A stretch of 61,997 bases of DNA, taken from Campylobacter sp. W0018 (lineage in GTDB: Bacteria; Campylobacterota; Campylobacteria; Campylobacterales; Campylobacteraceae). Location: assembly GCA_020135845.1 (NCBI GenBank), contig JACHTQ010000009.1, positions 1 through 61,997 on the forward strand, read 5' to 3'. The notes beneath the pieces are model-generated. The model did no database searches, was not told the origin of the DNA, and saw only the letters and a program-made list of their open reading frames with translations. The position numbers and the translations under genes are program-made. Shown piece after piece: positions 27,795 to 36,418 of the stretch (position 1 is its first letter; each line of letters begins with the position of its first letter).

Positions 27795-29079
27795 AATAAT
27801 CCTTAGTTCTATTTTTAAAAACAAAATTCAAAAATTTCTAGCCTTTCTTACCTGTTTTTTAGCCACTCTTTTGCTTTGTATTATGCTAAATATTACTTTA
27901 AGTATAGGCAATGAAGTCACAGAACAACTAAAAAGTTATGGATCAAATATACTGGTTTTGCCTAAAGGCTCTAACTTAAATATTGAAATAGGCAATGAAA
28001 TTTATGAACCCTTAAAAAACAAAAACTATCTTGAAGAAAAAAATTTATATATGATTAAAGATATTTATTGGCGAAATAACATCACTGCTCTAGCCCCATT
28101 TTTAGATGGCAAAATCAATATTCAAAATGATGATAAGACTATAAAAACTTTATTATATGGAACTTATTTTAGTAAAGCGATTAAAATAAAAGATGATGAT
28201 GATTTTGTAACAGGAATTCAAACCCTTTATCCTTATCTTAAAGTAGAAGGAAAATGGGCAAAAGATGATAGCAATGAAATTATGCTTGGTGAAGATTTGG
28301 CTAAAAATTCCAAACTAAAAATAGGACAAAATATAACACTCTTTGGAGAAAATAATATTTCAAAAGAAGTTAAAATTGTAGGAATTTTATTACATACAAA
28401 TCCTAAAATGTCAAATAAAATCATCGCTCCCTTGCATCTTGCCCAAGAATTACTCAACAAACAAGGGCTTTATTCAAGTGCTGAAGTTAGAGCTTTTACT
28501 ATACCAGAATCCACACTTTCTGAAAAAGTACGCCGCTTAGGAGAAGAAAAACTCGATCAAGTTGAATACGATAAATGGTATTGTTCTGCTTATGTAGGTT
28601 CTATTGCTAGCCAAATCAAAGATGGATTACCAGGATCTGATGTAAAAGTGCTAAATGCTATAAGCGATGCCCAAAATTTAATCGTTAAAAAAATTCAATC
28701 TCTAATGTCAATCACCTGCATTATTTGCATTATCATTTCAAGCATAGCTATTTCAAGCCTTATGAATTCAGAAATTCATCGTAGAAAAAAAGAAATAGGT
28801 CTTTTAAAAGTCCTTGGGGCTAATACTTTTCAAATTTATTTGATCTTTTCAAGCGAAAATTTAATTGTATCTTTTATTGCTGCAATTTTTGGATTTGTAT
28901 TTGGCATAGGAGTTTCAGAAATCATCAGTCTTAACATTTTTGGTTATTTTATCGATATTGCTTTTATCGCTTTACCTTTAAGTCTTATTTTTGCTGGCTT
29001 AATAGCTATAATTGGCTGCTTGATTCCTATAAGAAATATTTCCAATTTTTCTCCAGTAGAGGTGCTTTATGGAAAATAG
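27784..29079 (+). CDS. FtsX/MacB-type ABC permease (iron locus), first
   Basis: 431 residues. N-terminal membrane helix (~15-35), a large periplasmic domain (~40-300) and three C-terminal helices, the FtsX/MacB topology. Typical cytoplasmic motif RRKKEIGLLKVLGAN precedes the second helix. With its neighbour it should form a heterodimeric mechanotransmission-type ABC unit rather than a classical importer. Overlaps genes on both sides by 11 bases. Confidence 0.9.
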   Translation: MLAKIILSSIFKNKIQKFLAFLTCFLATLLLCIMLNITLSIGNEVTEQLKSYGSNILVLPKGSNLNIEIGNEIYEPLKNKNYLEEKNLYMIKDIYWRNNITALAPFLDGKINIQNDDKTIKTLLYGTYFSKAIKIKDDDDFVTGIQTLYPYLKVEGKWAKDDSNEIMLGEDLAKNSKLKIGQNITLFGENNISKEVKIVGILLHTNPKMSNKIIAPLHLAQELLNKQGLYSSAEVRAFTIPESTLSEKVRRLGEEKLDQVEYDKWYCSAYVGSIASQIKDGLPGSDVKVLNAISDAQNLIVKKIQSLMSITCIICIIISSIAISSLMNSEIHRRKKEIGLLKVLGANTFQIYLIFSSENLIVSFIAAIFGFVFGIGVSEIISLNIFGYFIDIAFIALPLSLIFAGLIAIIGCLIPIRNISNFSPVEVLYGK

Positions 29080-30190
29080 ATTTTTTCTAAATGAAATTTT
29101 TAAAAGTCTTAGTTTTTCTTATCAAAGACTTTTTATCATCATTTTATCCATTTTCATAGGTGCCTTGACTTGTTCAGCATTTTTGAATATCTATTTTGAC
29201 ATAGATACAAAACTCTCTAAAGAACTCAAAGCTTACGGGGCAAATGTCATTATAAGCTCTAAAAATATTGATGAAAATTTTATCTCTAACACTAAATATG
29301 AGGAAATCAAACAGAAATTAAAAGCTAGGGCTTTAACTCCATTTTTATACGAATTTTTAAATTTAGGCAGCACAAGTGCGGTTGTTTTGGGGACAGATTT
29401 TAAAGCCTTAAGACTGACTAAACCTTTTTTAGAGATAAAAGACGGGAGCTTTTCTTTAAGAGATTTTAGTGATAATTCTGTTTTTTTAGGTATTAATCTA
29501 GCCAAACAATTAGATCTTAAAGTAGGAAATGAACTGCAAATTTATAATCCAAACAATGGAAAAAATGTTAAGTTAATCATAAAGGCTATATTTTCAAGCA
29601 ATGATGAATTTGATAGCATAGCCTTAGCGTCTTTAAATGTGATTCAAAATTTAAGCGATACTCAAGGCATTAATTATGCTAATGCTATAGTCGATGGTGA
29701 TTTTCAAAGCGTTTGGAATAAAACTCAAGCCATTAGCGATCACACCATCAACGCTAAACCCATATCATCAGTATCTTTAAGTGAAAATTTAGTTCTTAAA
29801 AAAATAAAAACCTTAATGTTTTTAATCGTCATTATTGTTTTAATCATCGTCACAACCAGTGTTAATACCACGCTAAGCTCTATTATATTTTCTAGAAAAA
29901 AAGAAATTGCTTTGCGCTTAGCCTTAGGAGCTAAAAAGAGCGAAATTTTTAAATTTTTTGCAAGTGAGTGTTTTATTGTAAGCTTAGTAGCAAGTATCAT
30001 AGGGGCATTTTGTGGAATATTTTTAGCTAATATTTTTGGTTATTTAATTTTTAATTCCAGTATTGACTTTAGATTTAAAGCAGTATTAATATCCATCATT
30101 ATTTCTTTGGCTTTCGCTTTTTTTGCTGCTTTTTTACCTATAAAAAAGGCTTTAAAAATTAATATTTGTGATAATTTGAAAGGTGATTAA
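29069..30190 (+). CDS. FtsX/MacB-type ABC permease (iron locus), second
   Basis: 373 residues, same topology as the gene before it and a likely ancient duplicate: an N-terminal helix, a periplasmic domain, FSRKKEIALRLALGAKKSE, then three helices. The periplasmic domain is shorter by ~60 residues. Partner of the 431-residue permease and of the ATPase that follows. Confidence 0.9.
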   Translation: MENRFFLNEIFKSLSFSYQRLFIIILSIFIGALTCSAFLNIYFDIDTKLSKELKAYGANVIISSKNIDENFISNTKYEEIKQKLKARALTPFLYEFLNLGSTSAVVLGTDFKALRLTKPFLEIKDGSFSLRDFSDNSVFLGINLAKQLDLKVGNELQIYNPNNGKNVKLIIKAIFSSNDEFDSIALASLNVIQNLSDTQGINYANAIVDGDFQSVWNKTQAISDHTINAKPISSVSLSENLVLKKIKTLMFLIVIIVLIIVTTSVNTTLSSIIFSRKKEIALRLALGAKKSEIFKFFASECFIVSLVASIIGAFCGIFLANIFGYLIFNSSIDFRFKAVLISIIISLAFAFFAAFLPIKKALKINICDNLKGD

Positions 30191-30191
30191 A

Positions 30192-30839
30192 ATGAAAGAA
30201 TTAATAAAAATAACAAATCTTAGTAAAAATTTTGGCAAAGTTAAGGCTTTAAATAATATTAATTTAAATGTTTATCAAGGAGAATGGCTTGCCATTATGG
30301 GACCATCAGGAAGTGGCAAATCCACACTTTTAAATATTTTATCCTTAATGGACACCCCAAGCAGTGGTCAATATATCTTAGATGGGCAAAATTTAGAACA
30401 AATTCAAGAAGAGCAAAAAATACAATTACGCAGAGAGAAAATAGGACTTATATTTCAGCAATTTCACCTTATCCCTTATCTAAATGCTTTAGAAAATGTG
30501 ATGCTTTCTCAATATTATCACTCTTGCATTGATGAAGAAGATGCAAAAATGATGCTTGAAAAAGTCGGTCTTTCACATCGTTTAAATCACCTTCCTAATC
30601 AACTAAGCGGAGGAGAGCAACAAAGAGTTTGTATTGCAAGATCTTTGATTAACAATCCTGAAATTTTACTTGCGGACGAACCCACAGGAAATTTAGATGA
30701 AGCCAATGAAGAAATCGTTCTTCAAACCCTAAAAAAACTCAAAAATGAAGGAAAAACCATTGTCTTAATCACCCATAATCCAGATTTAGCTAAATTTGCT
30801 GATAGAACTATACGCTTACATCATGGGGCTTTAAAATGA
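30192..30839 (+). CDS. ABC ATPase of the FtsX-type unit (iron locus)
   Basis: 215 residues from the ATG at 30192, which follows an AAAGGTGA ribosome site; a GTG at 30183 is less well placed. LolD/MacB-type ATPase: Walker A GPSGSGKSTLLNIL, signature QLSGGEQQRVCIARSL, Walker B ILLADEPTGNLDE and switch His in LITHNPD. The stop overlaps the next start as ATGA. Confidence 0.94.
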   Translation: MKELIKITNLSKNFGKVKALNNINLNVYQGEWLAIMGPSGSGKSTLLNILSLMDTPSSGQYILDGQNLEQIQEEQKIQLRREKIGLIFQQFHLIPYLNALENVMLSQYYHSCIDEEDAKMMLEKVGLSHRLNHLPNQLSGGEQQRVCIARSLINNPEILLADEPTGNLDEANEEIVLQTLKKLKNEGKTIVLITHNPDLAKFADRTIRLHHGALK

Positions 30840-31321
30840 AATTTTTATATATTTTTATAGCTCTATTTTTACTCAATGCGTGTTCTTTTGAAAATCATAA
30901 AAAAAGCACGAAAATAGGAGAAATGGCTGCAGAAATTTCAGCTAAAAATCTTTTAGGAAATGAGATTAAATTAAACAATGATAAAAATCCTTTAAAAGTA
31001 TTAGTTTTTTTTCAAAATGGTTGCTCTTCTTGCTTAAAAGAACTGCCTTATTTGGATGAATTTGCACAAAATTATCCAGATAAAATTAGCATTTATGCGA
31101 TCAATTCAGCCAATGATATACAAACCATACAATCTTTAGCAAAAAAATTTGATTTTAAAAAGGTTAAAATTTTAAAAGATGATCTTAAAATAACGCAAGA
31201 TAGATATGCCATATTTGCAACTCCAACAACTATAATCATTAAAGATGGGATTATAAAAGATAGAATTTTAGGAGAAACACCTTGGAAAAATTTAAAGTCC
31301 AAGCTTATTTCATTGCTTTAA
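30836..31321 (+). CDS. TlpA-like thioredoxin-fold lipoprotein (iron locus)
   Basis: 161 residues. Lipobox LLNACSFEN makes Cys16 the lipidated residue. The thioredoxin/TlpA fold has the active site CSSC at 63-66 (FFQNGCSSCLKELPYL) and the cis-Pro segment FATPTTIII. Probably a periplasm-facing reductase that keeps cysteine pairs or the metal centre of the uptake system reduced. It is followed by a second thioredoxin-like lipoprotein overlapping by 40 bases. Confidence 0.9.
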   Translation: MKFLYIFIALFLLNACSFENHKKSTKIGEMAAEISAKNLLGNEIKLNNDKNPLKVLVFFQNGCSSCLKELPYLDEFAQNYPDKISIYAINSANDIQTIQSLAKKFDFKKVKILKDDLKITQDRYAIFATPTTIIIKDGIIKDRILGETPWKNLKSKLISLL

Positions 31322-31782
31322 TCACAGCTTTATTTTTTATAGCTTGCAGTGATGGAGAAAATTTTAAAAGCTTAGATCATAAAAATTATAATTTTTCCTA
31401 CAATGGTTTTGAGAAAACATTAAAACTTAATCAAAAAGATGAAAATTTTGCCTTGGTATTTTTTACCAAAGATTGTGGAGTATGTAAAGAACAAATCAAA
31501 ATTTTACAACAATTAATCCAAAATTATAATTTTAATGTTTTTGTGATTTTAGGAGATGCAAAGAATTTAGATGATGCAAAAAATTGGGCAAAAGAAAAAG
31601 GCTTAACTCAATTAACTTTATTTTATGAAAAAAATGCAGCCAAATATCTTTCAGATTCCATAGGTAGTATTTATGGAGTTCCTGTAATTAGTTTTTTTGA
31701 GTCAGGAAAAATGAATAAAAAATTTATAGGATTAACACCTTATCATATACTTGAAAATGAAGTTAAAAGGATAAAAAACTAA
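31282..31782 (+). CDS. Second thioredoxin-fold lipoprotein (iron locus)
   Basis: 166 residues from a TTG start at 31282, chosen because AGGAG lies eight bases upstream and the following residues form a complete lipoprotein signal (lipobox FIAC, Cys22). Active site CGVC at 65-68 (FFTKDCGVCKEQI), cis-Pro segment YGVPVISFF. The long 40-base overlap with the previous gene ties their translation. It ends inside a bidirectional terminator. Confidence 0.85.
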   Translation: MEKFKVQAYFIALITALFFIACSDGENFKSLDHKNYNFSYNGFEKTLKLNQKDENFALVFFTKDCGVCKEQIKILQQLIQNYNFNVFVILGDAKNLDDAKNWAKEKGLTQLTLFYEKNAAKYLSDSIGSIYGVPVISFFESGKMNKKFIGLTPYHILENEVKRIKN

Positions 31783-31797
31783 TCTTATCCTTTTTTT
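31765..31797. terminator. Bidirectional terminator closing the iron locus
   Basis: AAAAGGATAA pairs with TTATCCTTTT around a 10-base loop, followed by T residues; it also serves the convergent DUF411 gene. Confidence 0.8.
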
Positions 31798-31803
31798 AAA
31801 TAA

Positions 31804-32247
31804 TTAGAGTTTTTGATCTCCTAAAAAATAGCCATAAATTTCATAACTTCCATCTTTTTTCATTAAAATGACGGGATATTTTTCATTGTAACCTTGTTCC
31901 ATTCCAGGGCTTCCTTGTGGCATTCCAGGGGCTGAAATTCCTATAACGTCTTTTGGTTTATTTTCAAGGAGCCAAGCTACAGCGCTTTCAGGAACATGTC
32001 CTTCAACAACATAACCTTCAATAATTCCTGTATGGCAGCTTTGATATTCATTTTTGATACCGTATTGATCTTTAATTTTTAGAAAATCATCTGTTTTATG
32101 CACATTTACACTATAGCCTTTTTTCTTCATATAAGCCGTCCAATAATCACAACACATGCAAGTAGGACTTTCATAAATTTCTAAATTTTTAGCTTGTAAA
32201 ATAGAAGCACTTGCGACTACAACAAAAGCTGAAATTATTTTTTTCAT
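31804..32247 (-). CDS. DUF411 periplasmic metal-binding protein
   Basis: 147 residues with signal peptide MKKIISAFVVVASASILQA. The mature domain has the DUF411 hallmarks: SPTCMCCDYW (Cys30, Cys32, Cys33), then SCHTGIIEGYVVEGHVP (Cys71, His72, His84). DUF411 proteins are usually found with copper resistance genes and bind metal through these Cys/His residues. Convergent to the iron locus, where P19 itself binds copper. The start overlaps the preceding TfoX-N gene by 4 bases. Confidence 0.88.
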   Translation of the reverse strand: MKKIISAFVVVASASILQAKNLEIYESPTCMCCDYWTAYMKKKGYSVNVHKTDDFLKIKDQYGIKNEYQSCHTGIIEGYVVEGHVPESAVAWLLENKPKDVIGISAPGMPQGSPGMEQGYNEKYPVILMKKDGSYEIYGYFLGDQKL

Positions 32248-32564
32248 TTTTCATCCTTTAAAGTTAAATCACTGCTTAAAAAGAGTTCTACAACCCGTTT
32301 TAAAATTTCTATATTCTCAACGTCGATAATATACCATAATTTTGCTTTAGGAAAGGGGAAATCTTTTTCATTATTTTTTAAAATTCTTTTCAAAAAATAA
32401 AATTGCTTAATATATAATACGTCATTGCAAATTAAAAATATAGGTTTATTATCTACATAAATACAATATTCTCCAAACATTTTTCTAGCATGAAAAGCAT
32501 ATTCATTTCCACAAAGTTTAAGTTGATCTAAAACAAAATCTTTAAAATTTTCACTGCTAGACAC
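32244..32564 (-). CDS. TfoX N-terminal-domain protein
   Basis: 106 residues, start GTG at 32564 behind an AAGG ribosome site. It has the TfoX-N fold pattern: ARKMFGEYCIYVDNKPIFLICNDVLYIK. Stand-alone TfoX-N domains are small cytoplasmic proteins of uncertain function; a full TfoX regulates competence in gammaproteobacteria, but the C-terminal half is missing here. Overlaps the DUF411 gene by 4 bases, so they form a two-gene operon. It sits at the junction of two blocks that are far apart in C. jejuni NCTC 11168 as I recall. Confidence 0.8.
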   Translation of the reverse strand: MSSSENFKDFVLDQLKLCGNEYAFHARKMFGEYCIYVDNKPIFLICNDVLYIKQFYFLKRILKNNEKDFPFPKAKLWYIIDVENIEILKRVVELFLSSDLTLKDEK

Positions 32565-32657
32565 ATAAATCCTTACTATAAAATCAATTTTTTGACCTAA
32601 GTGTTATAAAAAATATCCAATAAAATTTATTAAAGCTACAACTAAAAAATATGCCTC

Positions 32658-33719
32658 TCAAAAGTTGCTTTTTTCAGTTTTTCCATGTTTTTCTCTTAAC
32701 TTTTTAATCTCTTCTAAAAGCATAAATTTAAGCTCCTTAAGCCCTGTTTTTTCAAGACTTGAAACCTCTATTAAAAAACTTTGCGGATCTTTTATGCTTT
32801 TCAAATAATCTTTTAAATTTACTATATTCTCTGCGATCTGTTTTGCAAAATCAACACCTAAATTCACGCTATCGCTTTTTGAAATCATGATACCAAATTC
32901 GCGTCCAAAAAGCTCTTTAGAAAATTTTTCAAGCTCAGTTCTTAGCACTATAAATTGCTCTTTTAAAGACATTTCTCTTAAAGGATCTAATACAAAAAGT
33001 AAAAAAGATGTTCTTTCTATATGCTTTAAAAAAGCAAGTCCTAAACCTTTACCTCCACTTGCGCCCTCGATAATACCAGGAATATCTGCCATCACAAAAG
33101 AATTATACTCATCCACATCAACAAGACCAAGTTTTGGCGTCAATGTGGTAAATTCATAATTCGCAATTTCAGGTTTTGCGTTTGAAACTACACTAATAAG
33201 AGTCGATTTTCCCACATTTGGAAAGCCCACAAGCCCTACATCAGCGATCAATTTAAGTTCAAGTCTTACTAAACGACTCTCTCCTTTTATACCAGGTTGT
33301 GCATAATCAGGACGTTGATTGGTTGCGTGTTTAAAATGAGTATTTCCAAGTCCTCCTTTGCCGCCTTTTAAAAATACTTCCCTTTGTCCTTCTTTGGTTA
33401 AATCAAGTAAAATTTCATTGCTTTGTGCGTCAATTACTTGTGTGCCTTCAGGAACAATGAGTTCTAAATTTTCACCCTTCTTTCCATTTTTATTACGCCC
33501 CATACCCGCTGCACCATTTTGCGCACGAAGTTCCTTTTTTCCTTTAAAATTAACAAGAGTATGAGTATTGTTATCACATATAAAAATAATATCTCCGCCA
33601 TTTCCGCCATCGCCACCATCAGGACCACCCAATGGAACGTGCTTTTCACGACGAAAACTCACAGCACCTTTGCCTCCATCGCCTGAAGCTAAAGTAATCT
33701 TAACACTATCTATAAACAT
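32658..33719 (-). CDS. obg: GTPase Obg
   Basis: Essential ribosome-associated GTPase. 353 residues from the ATG at 33719, which has an AAGG site and begins [19 protein letters not shown]; an in-frame ATG 28 codons earlier would add an implausible Phe-rich extension. Domains: Gly-rich Obg fold (1-~157) with [16 protein letters not shown], then the G domain with [10 protein letters not shown] (G1), [10 protein letters not shown] (G3) and SKSD (G4). It lacks the long C-terminal extension of some Obg proteins. Separated from rpmA by a 309-base gap with a hairpin. Confidence 0.96.
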   Translation of the reverse strand: MFIDSVKITLASGDGGKGAVSFRREKHVPLGGPDGGDGGNGGDIIFICDNNTHTLVNFKGKKELRAQNGAAGMGRNKNGKKGENLELIVPEGTQVIDAQSNEILLDLTKEGQREVFLKGGKGGLGNTHFKHATNQRPDYAQPGIKGESRLVRLELKLIADVGLVGFPNVGKSTLISVVSNAKPEIANYEFTTLTPKLGLVDVDEYNSFVMADIPGIIEGASGGKGLGLAFLKHIERTSFLLFVLDPLREMSLKEQFIVLRTELEKFSKELFGREFGIMISKSDSVNLGVDFAKQIAENIVNLKDYLKSIKDPQSFLIEVSSLEKTGLKELKFMLLEEIKKLREKHGKTEKSNF

Positions 33720-34004
33720 AAAAAACCTTAAAAATTTTAAAAAGAAGTATATCAAAAGAAAATAAAATTCAAAATAATTTTTACAATAGCTCAAAACTCT
33801 CATTAGCTTATTTTATATAAAAACTACTATAATTAAAAAATTTTAACATCGTCAAAAATTGATATTTTAGATTAAATATTGATATTAAGCTAAAAATATT
33901 ATAGTAAAATTTGATTTTAAGTACTTTTTGAAATTTATAATCTTTAAAAATTAATTTGTTTGAAAAGATATCTAATTTTAAATTTTAGATAAAAAGTTAA
34001 GATT
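33720..34004. other. Intergenic region upstream of obg, no gene seen
   Basis: About 285 bases of very AT-rich DNA with no convincing open frame. Minus-strand -10-like hexamers (TATAAT near 33910, TATAAA near 33810) could serve obg. An 8-base motif TTGATATT occurs twice ~25 bases apart (near 33858 and 33880). Confidence 0.5.
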
Positions 34005-34026
34005 TTTCTAGGCAAAAGCCTAGAAA
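34005..34026 (-). terminator. Hairpin after rpmA
   Basis: TTTCTAGGC-tttt-GCCTAGAAA immediately after the rpmA stop; perfect 9-bp stem. The following T-run is interrupted (AATCTTAACTTTTT), so termination may be partial. Confidence 0.6.
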
Positions 34027-34028
34027 TT

Positions 34029-34283
34029 TTAAGCAGGATAAACAGAAACTTTTTTTCTATCTTTATCTTTTCTTTCAAATTTAACAAAACCATCAATTAA
34101 AGCAAAGATAGTATGATCTTTTCCCATACCTACATTGTTACCTGCATGTGTTGCAGTTCCTCTTTGGCGAATGATAATATTTCCAGCTCTAACAAATTCG
34201 CCACCAAATTTTTTAACACCTAAACGACGACCAATAGAATCGCGATTATTTTGAGTTGAACCTTGACCTTTCTTGTGTGCCAT
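34029..34283 (-). CDS. rpmA: 50S ribosomal protein L27
   Basis: 84 residues, full length. It begins [16 protein letters not shown] and contains [20 protein letters not shown] and [20 protein letters not shown], all typical of L27. Unlike Firmicutes L27 it has no cleavable N-terminal extension. Ten bases downstream of rplU, the standard rplU-rpmA order. Confidence 0.98.
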   Translation of the reverse strand: MAHKKGQGSTQNNRDSIGRRLGVKKFGGEFVRAGNIIIRQRGTATHAGNNVGMGKDHTIFALIDGFVKFERKDKDRKKVSVYPA

Positions 34284-34293
34284 TCTTTACTCC

Positions 34294-34602
34294 TTAAGCT
34301 TTAATATCTTTAACTATAACGCGAGTAAATTGTCTTCTAAAACCTCGTTTAAGTTTAGAATCTTTTCTGCGTCTTTTTTTATAAATTACAACTTTCCTAT
34401 CTTTTCCGTGATTGATCACTTCTAAAACAACTTTTGCACCTGCTACGAAAGGCGCACCTACCTTAATATCTTTATCGCAAATTGCAAGTACTTCATTCAC
34501 TTCGATAATAGCTTTGCTTTCAGCCTCAAAGTGATCTAGCTTTAACTCATCATTAACGCTAACTTTATACTGCTTTCCGCTGTGTTTCATAATAGCATAC
34601 AT
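34294..34602 (-). CDS. rplU: 50S ribosomal protein L21
   Basis: 102 residues: [16 protein letters not shown] at the N-terminus and [20 protein letters not shown] near the C-terminus. First gene of the rplU-rpmA operon. The upstream ~100 bases contain TAAAGC...GCTTTA arms and a -10-like TTATAAAAT, a possible leader stem, which would fit autogenous control but is not proven. Confidence 0.98.
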   Translation of the reverse strand: MYAIMKHSGKQYKVSVNDELKLDHFEAESKAIIEVNEVLAICDKDIKVGAPFVAGAKVVLEVINHGKDRKVVIYKKRRRKDSKLKRGFRRQFTRVIVKDIKA

Positions 34603-34748
34603 TGCTTTTCCTTATAATTTGGTAAGTACCATAAAGCACCGATTAGGATTTAAAAGCTTTAATGGTTTAGAAAAACTTTAATTTTATAAAATTTTTCTTT
34701 AATATTTAATGAATTTAAAAGTTTGCAAATTAAAAAATCAAAACAACA

Positions 34749-35759
34749 CTAAAATCCAAGATCAACCCCACCACCTTCATGAAGCTTATAGGTAGAATCT
34801 TTGCCTTTGTCTTGCTTATTTTCCTCTGATGTGTTGGCGTTAAAAAGAGAATTTTGTATATATTTTTGCATCATTAAAGCGATATTTTCCCAATACTTTT
34901 GCTCTTTTTGAACATCATGAGTAAGCATAAAATTCGCACTTAAAGTTTTTGACAATACCAACTCTCTTGTAGGATAAAATATAAGTTTAAAAGAGATATT
35001 GATCTGTAATTTTTTATCATTTTGATAAGTAATATAGCTATTTTGTTTAGATGTATCTAAAATTTTATACTCTAAAATATAATCCGTGCCTAAAACATTC
35101 CCTAACTTAGAGCTTTCATCGCTAGAACCTTGAGCACTTTCGATAAGTTTATCTTCGCTTTTAAAATCATTTTTTCTTTCTAAAAGAGTAAAATAAGCAT
35201 CATTAGAAAAAATATCATTTAAAGCTTGAGTTAAATTTTCTCCCGATTTTCCATAATTTTCATCAAAAAGTATTAATTTTGGTTTTTGATCATTTTGATA
35301 AAGATATTTATAAGCTAAGATTTTAACCTCCCAACTTGTACCATTATTTTCAGCAGAAGTGATCTCATAACTATCAATACGCCCATTACTTACATTTTGA
35401 AGCGTATCTTTTGAATTTTGAACAATTTGCCCTAAGGCTGAAAATTTAACGTCAATACTTTTAATTTCTTGTCTTAAATTAAACTTTGAAATACCTTTAA
35501 GTTTAGATAAGGCATCGATTAAGGCGTTATTTAAAGCATCTTCTCTTGTTTGACCTGTCCCAACACCTTGCATAATCTTTTGAAATTTAGATCTTTGATG
35601 CGGAAGTGTTTTTAGGCTTTGAATATTGCTAAAATTAACATCTTCAGCAGGAGAATAATCATAAATAATCACATTTTTTTCATTTTGAGCTTTTACAATA
35701 TTTTGATTTTCAGCCCAAAGCAAAGACAAAAAAGCTATTAAAATAAAAAAATTTTTCAT
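34749..35759 (-). CDS. Periplasmic CsgG/LPP20-like protein
   Basis: 336 residues with signal peptide MKNFFILIAFLSLLWA. The region ~60-130 (GVGTGQTREDALNNALIDAL) is the alpha-beta module seen in LPP20-type lipoproteins. The middle (SNDAYFTLLERKNDF, NVLGTDYILEYKI) has the pattern of CsgG-like/FlgO-type domains. The C-terminus is polar. Third gene of a minus-strand trio with an LpoB-like and a COG3014-like lipoprotein (1-base and 34-base gaps). The exact role is unknown; envelope assembly is most likely. Confidence 0.7.
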   Translation of the reverse strand: MKNFFILIAFLSLLWAENQNIVKAQNEKNVIIYDYSPAEDVNFSNIQSLKTLPHQRSKFQKIMQGVGTGQTREDALNNALIDALSKLKGISKFNLRQEIKSIDVKFSALGQIVQNSKDTLQNVSNGRIDSYEITSAENNGTSWEVKILAYKYLYQNDQKPKLILFDENYGKSGENLTQALNDIFSNDAYFTLLERKNDFKSEDKLIESAQGSSDESSKLGNVLGTDYILEYKILDTSKQNSYITYQNDKKLQINISFKLIFYPTRELVLSKTLSANFMLTHDVQKEQKYWENIALMMQKYIQNSLFNANTSEENKQDKGKDSTYKLHEGGGVDLGF

Positions 35760-35760
35760 T

Positions 35761-36384
35761 TTACCAAGTCACTGATTTACTTGTTCCTGTTTTATCGATT
35801 GTTTTTTCATCTTCCCAATAAGCAAGTCCTGAATTTAAATCTGTAAGTGTTAAATGAAAAAAATATTCCGCTTGTATATCGCCATTTCTAAGCTTAACAG
35901 TATCTTGACGAATTTTTCCGCTTAATGAAAAATTAGGGGCCACTAAAGTTCCTTTTTTAGAAATAGTATTTTGGTTAAATTCTTCATTATCCCGTAGTTC
36001 TCTTACGGCTTCACTCATCTCATCTCTAGCACCCCCTGCTGCAACGGCTGTAGTAAGGACAAATTTGCCTGATTTTCTAAGCGCTATAGTTATTTTGCTT
36101 ATAAGTTTATCTGTATCGATTCTTTGAGGGGTATCATTAATGATTTTTCCGATAGCTATCACTTTTCTTTGACCTTGTGAAATATTAGCAAAAGCAGGAT
36201 CTTTCAACATGCTTTCAATCATTTCTTGTGCCGTTTTTTCAAAATCTTCTCTATCAAGCCCTAAAGTTAAAGCATCTCCTTGTTTTTTTTGACTCGCATA
36301 ACCATCAGTATAAACAGGCGCCCCACAAGCTGCAAGAAAAAAAGCTAAAAAAGCATGACAAGCCACTAAAAATAAATTTCTCAT
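35761..36384 (-). CDS. LpoB-like outer-membrane lipoprotein
   Basis: 207 residues. Lipobox in FLAACGAPV gives Cys ~20. The folded part (~45-207) matches the LpoB pattern: GQRKVIAIGKIINDTPQRID, ITIALRKSGKFVLTT, SGKIRQDTV and AYWEDEKTIDKTG. LpoB in enterobacteria activates penicillin-binding protein 1B through the wall. Whether the Campylobacter protein does this is unknown. Middle gene of the envelope trio. Confidence 0.78.
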   Translation of the reverse strand: MRNLFLVACHAFLAFFLAACGAPVYTDGYASQKKQGDALTLGLDREDFEKTAQEMIESMLKDPAFANISQGQRKVIAIGKIINDTPQRIDTDKLISKITIALRKSGKFVLTTAVAAGGARDEMSEAVRELRDNEEFNQNTISKKGTLVAPNFSLSGKIRQDTVKLRNGDIQAEYFFHLTLTDLNSGLAYWEDEKTIDKTGTSKSVTW

Positions 36385-36418
36385 CTTAATTTCCTTTTTT
36401 TAATCTATTATACTTTGT

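Noticed and set aside
33720..33803. N-terminal extension of Obg by 28 residues (alternative ATG at 33803)
   Set aside because: The extension is a Phe/Tyr/Leu-rich stretch with no family match; the ATG at 33719 has an AAGG site and begins exactly like known Obg proteins.
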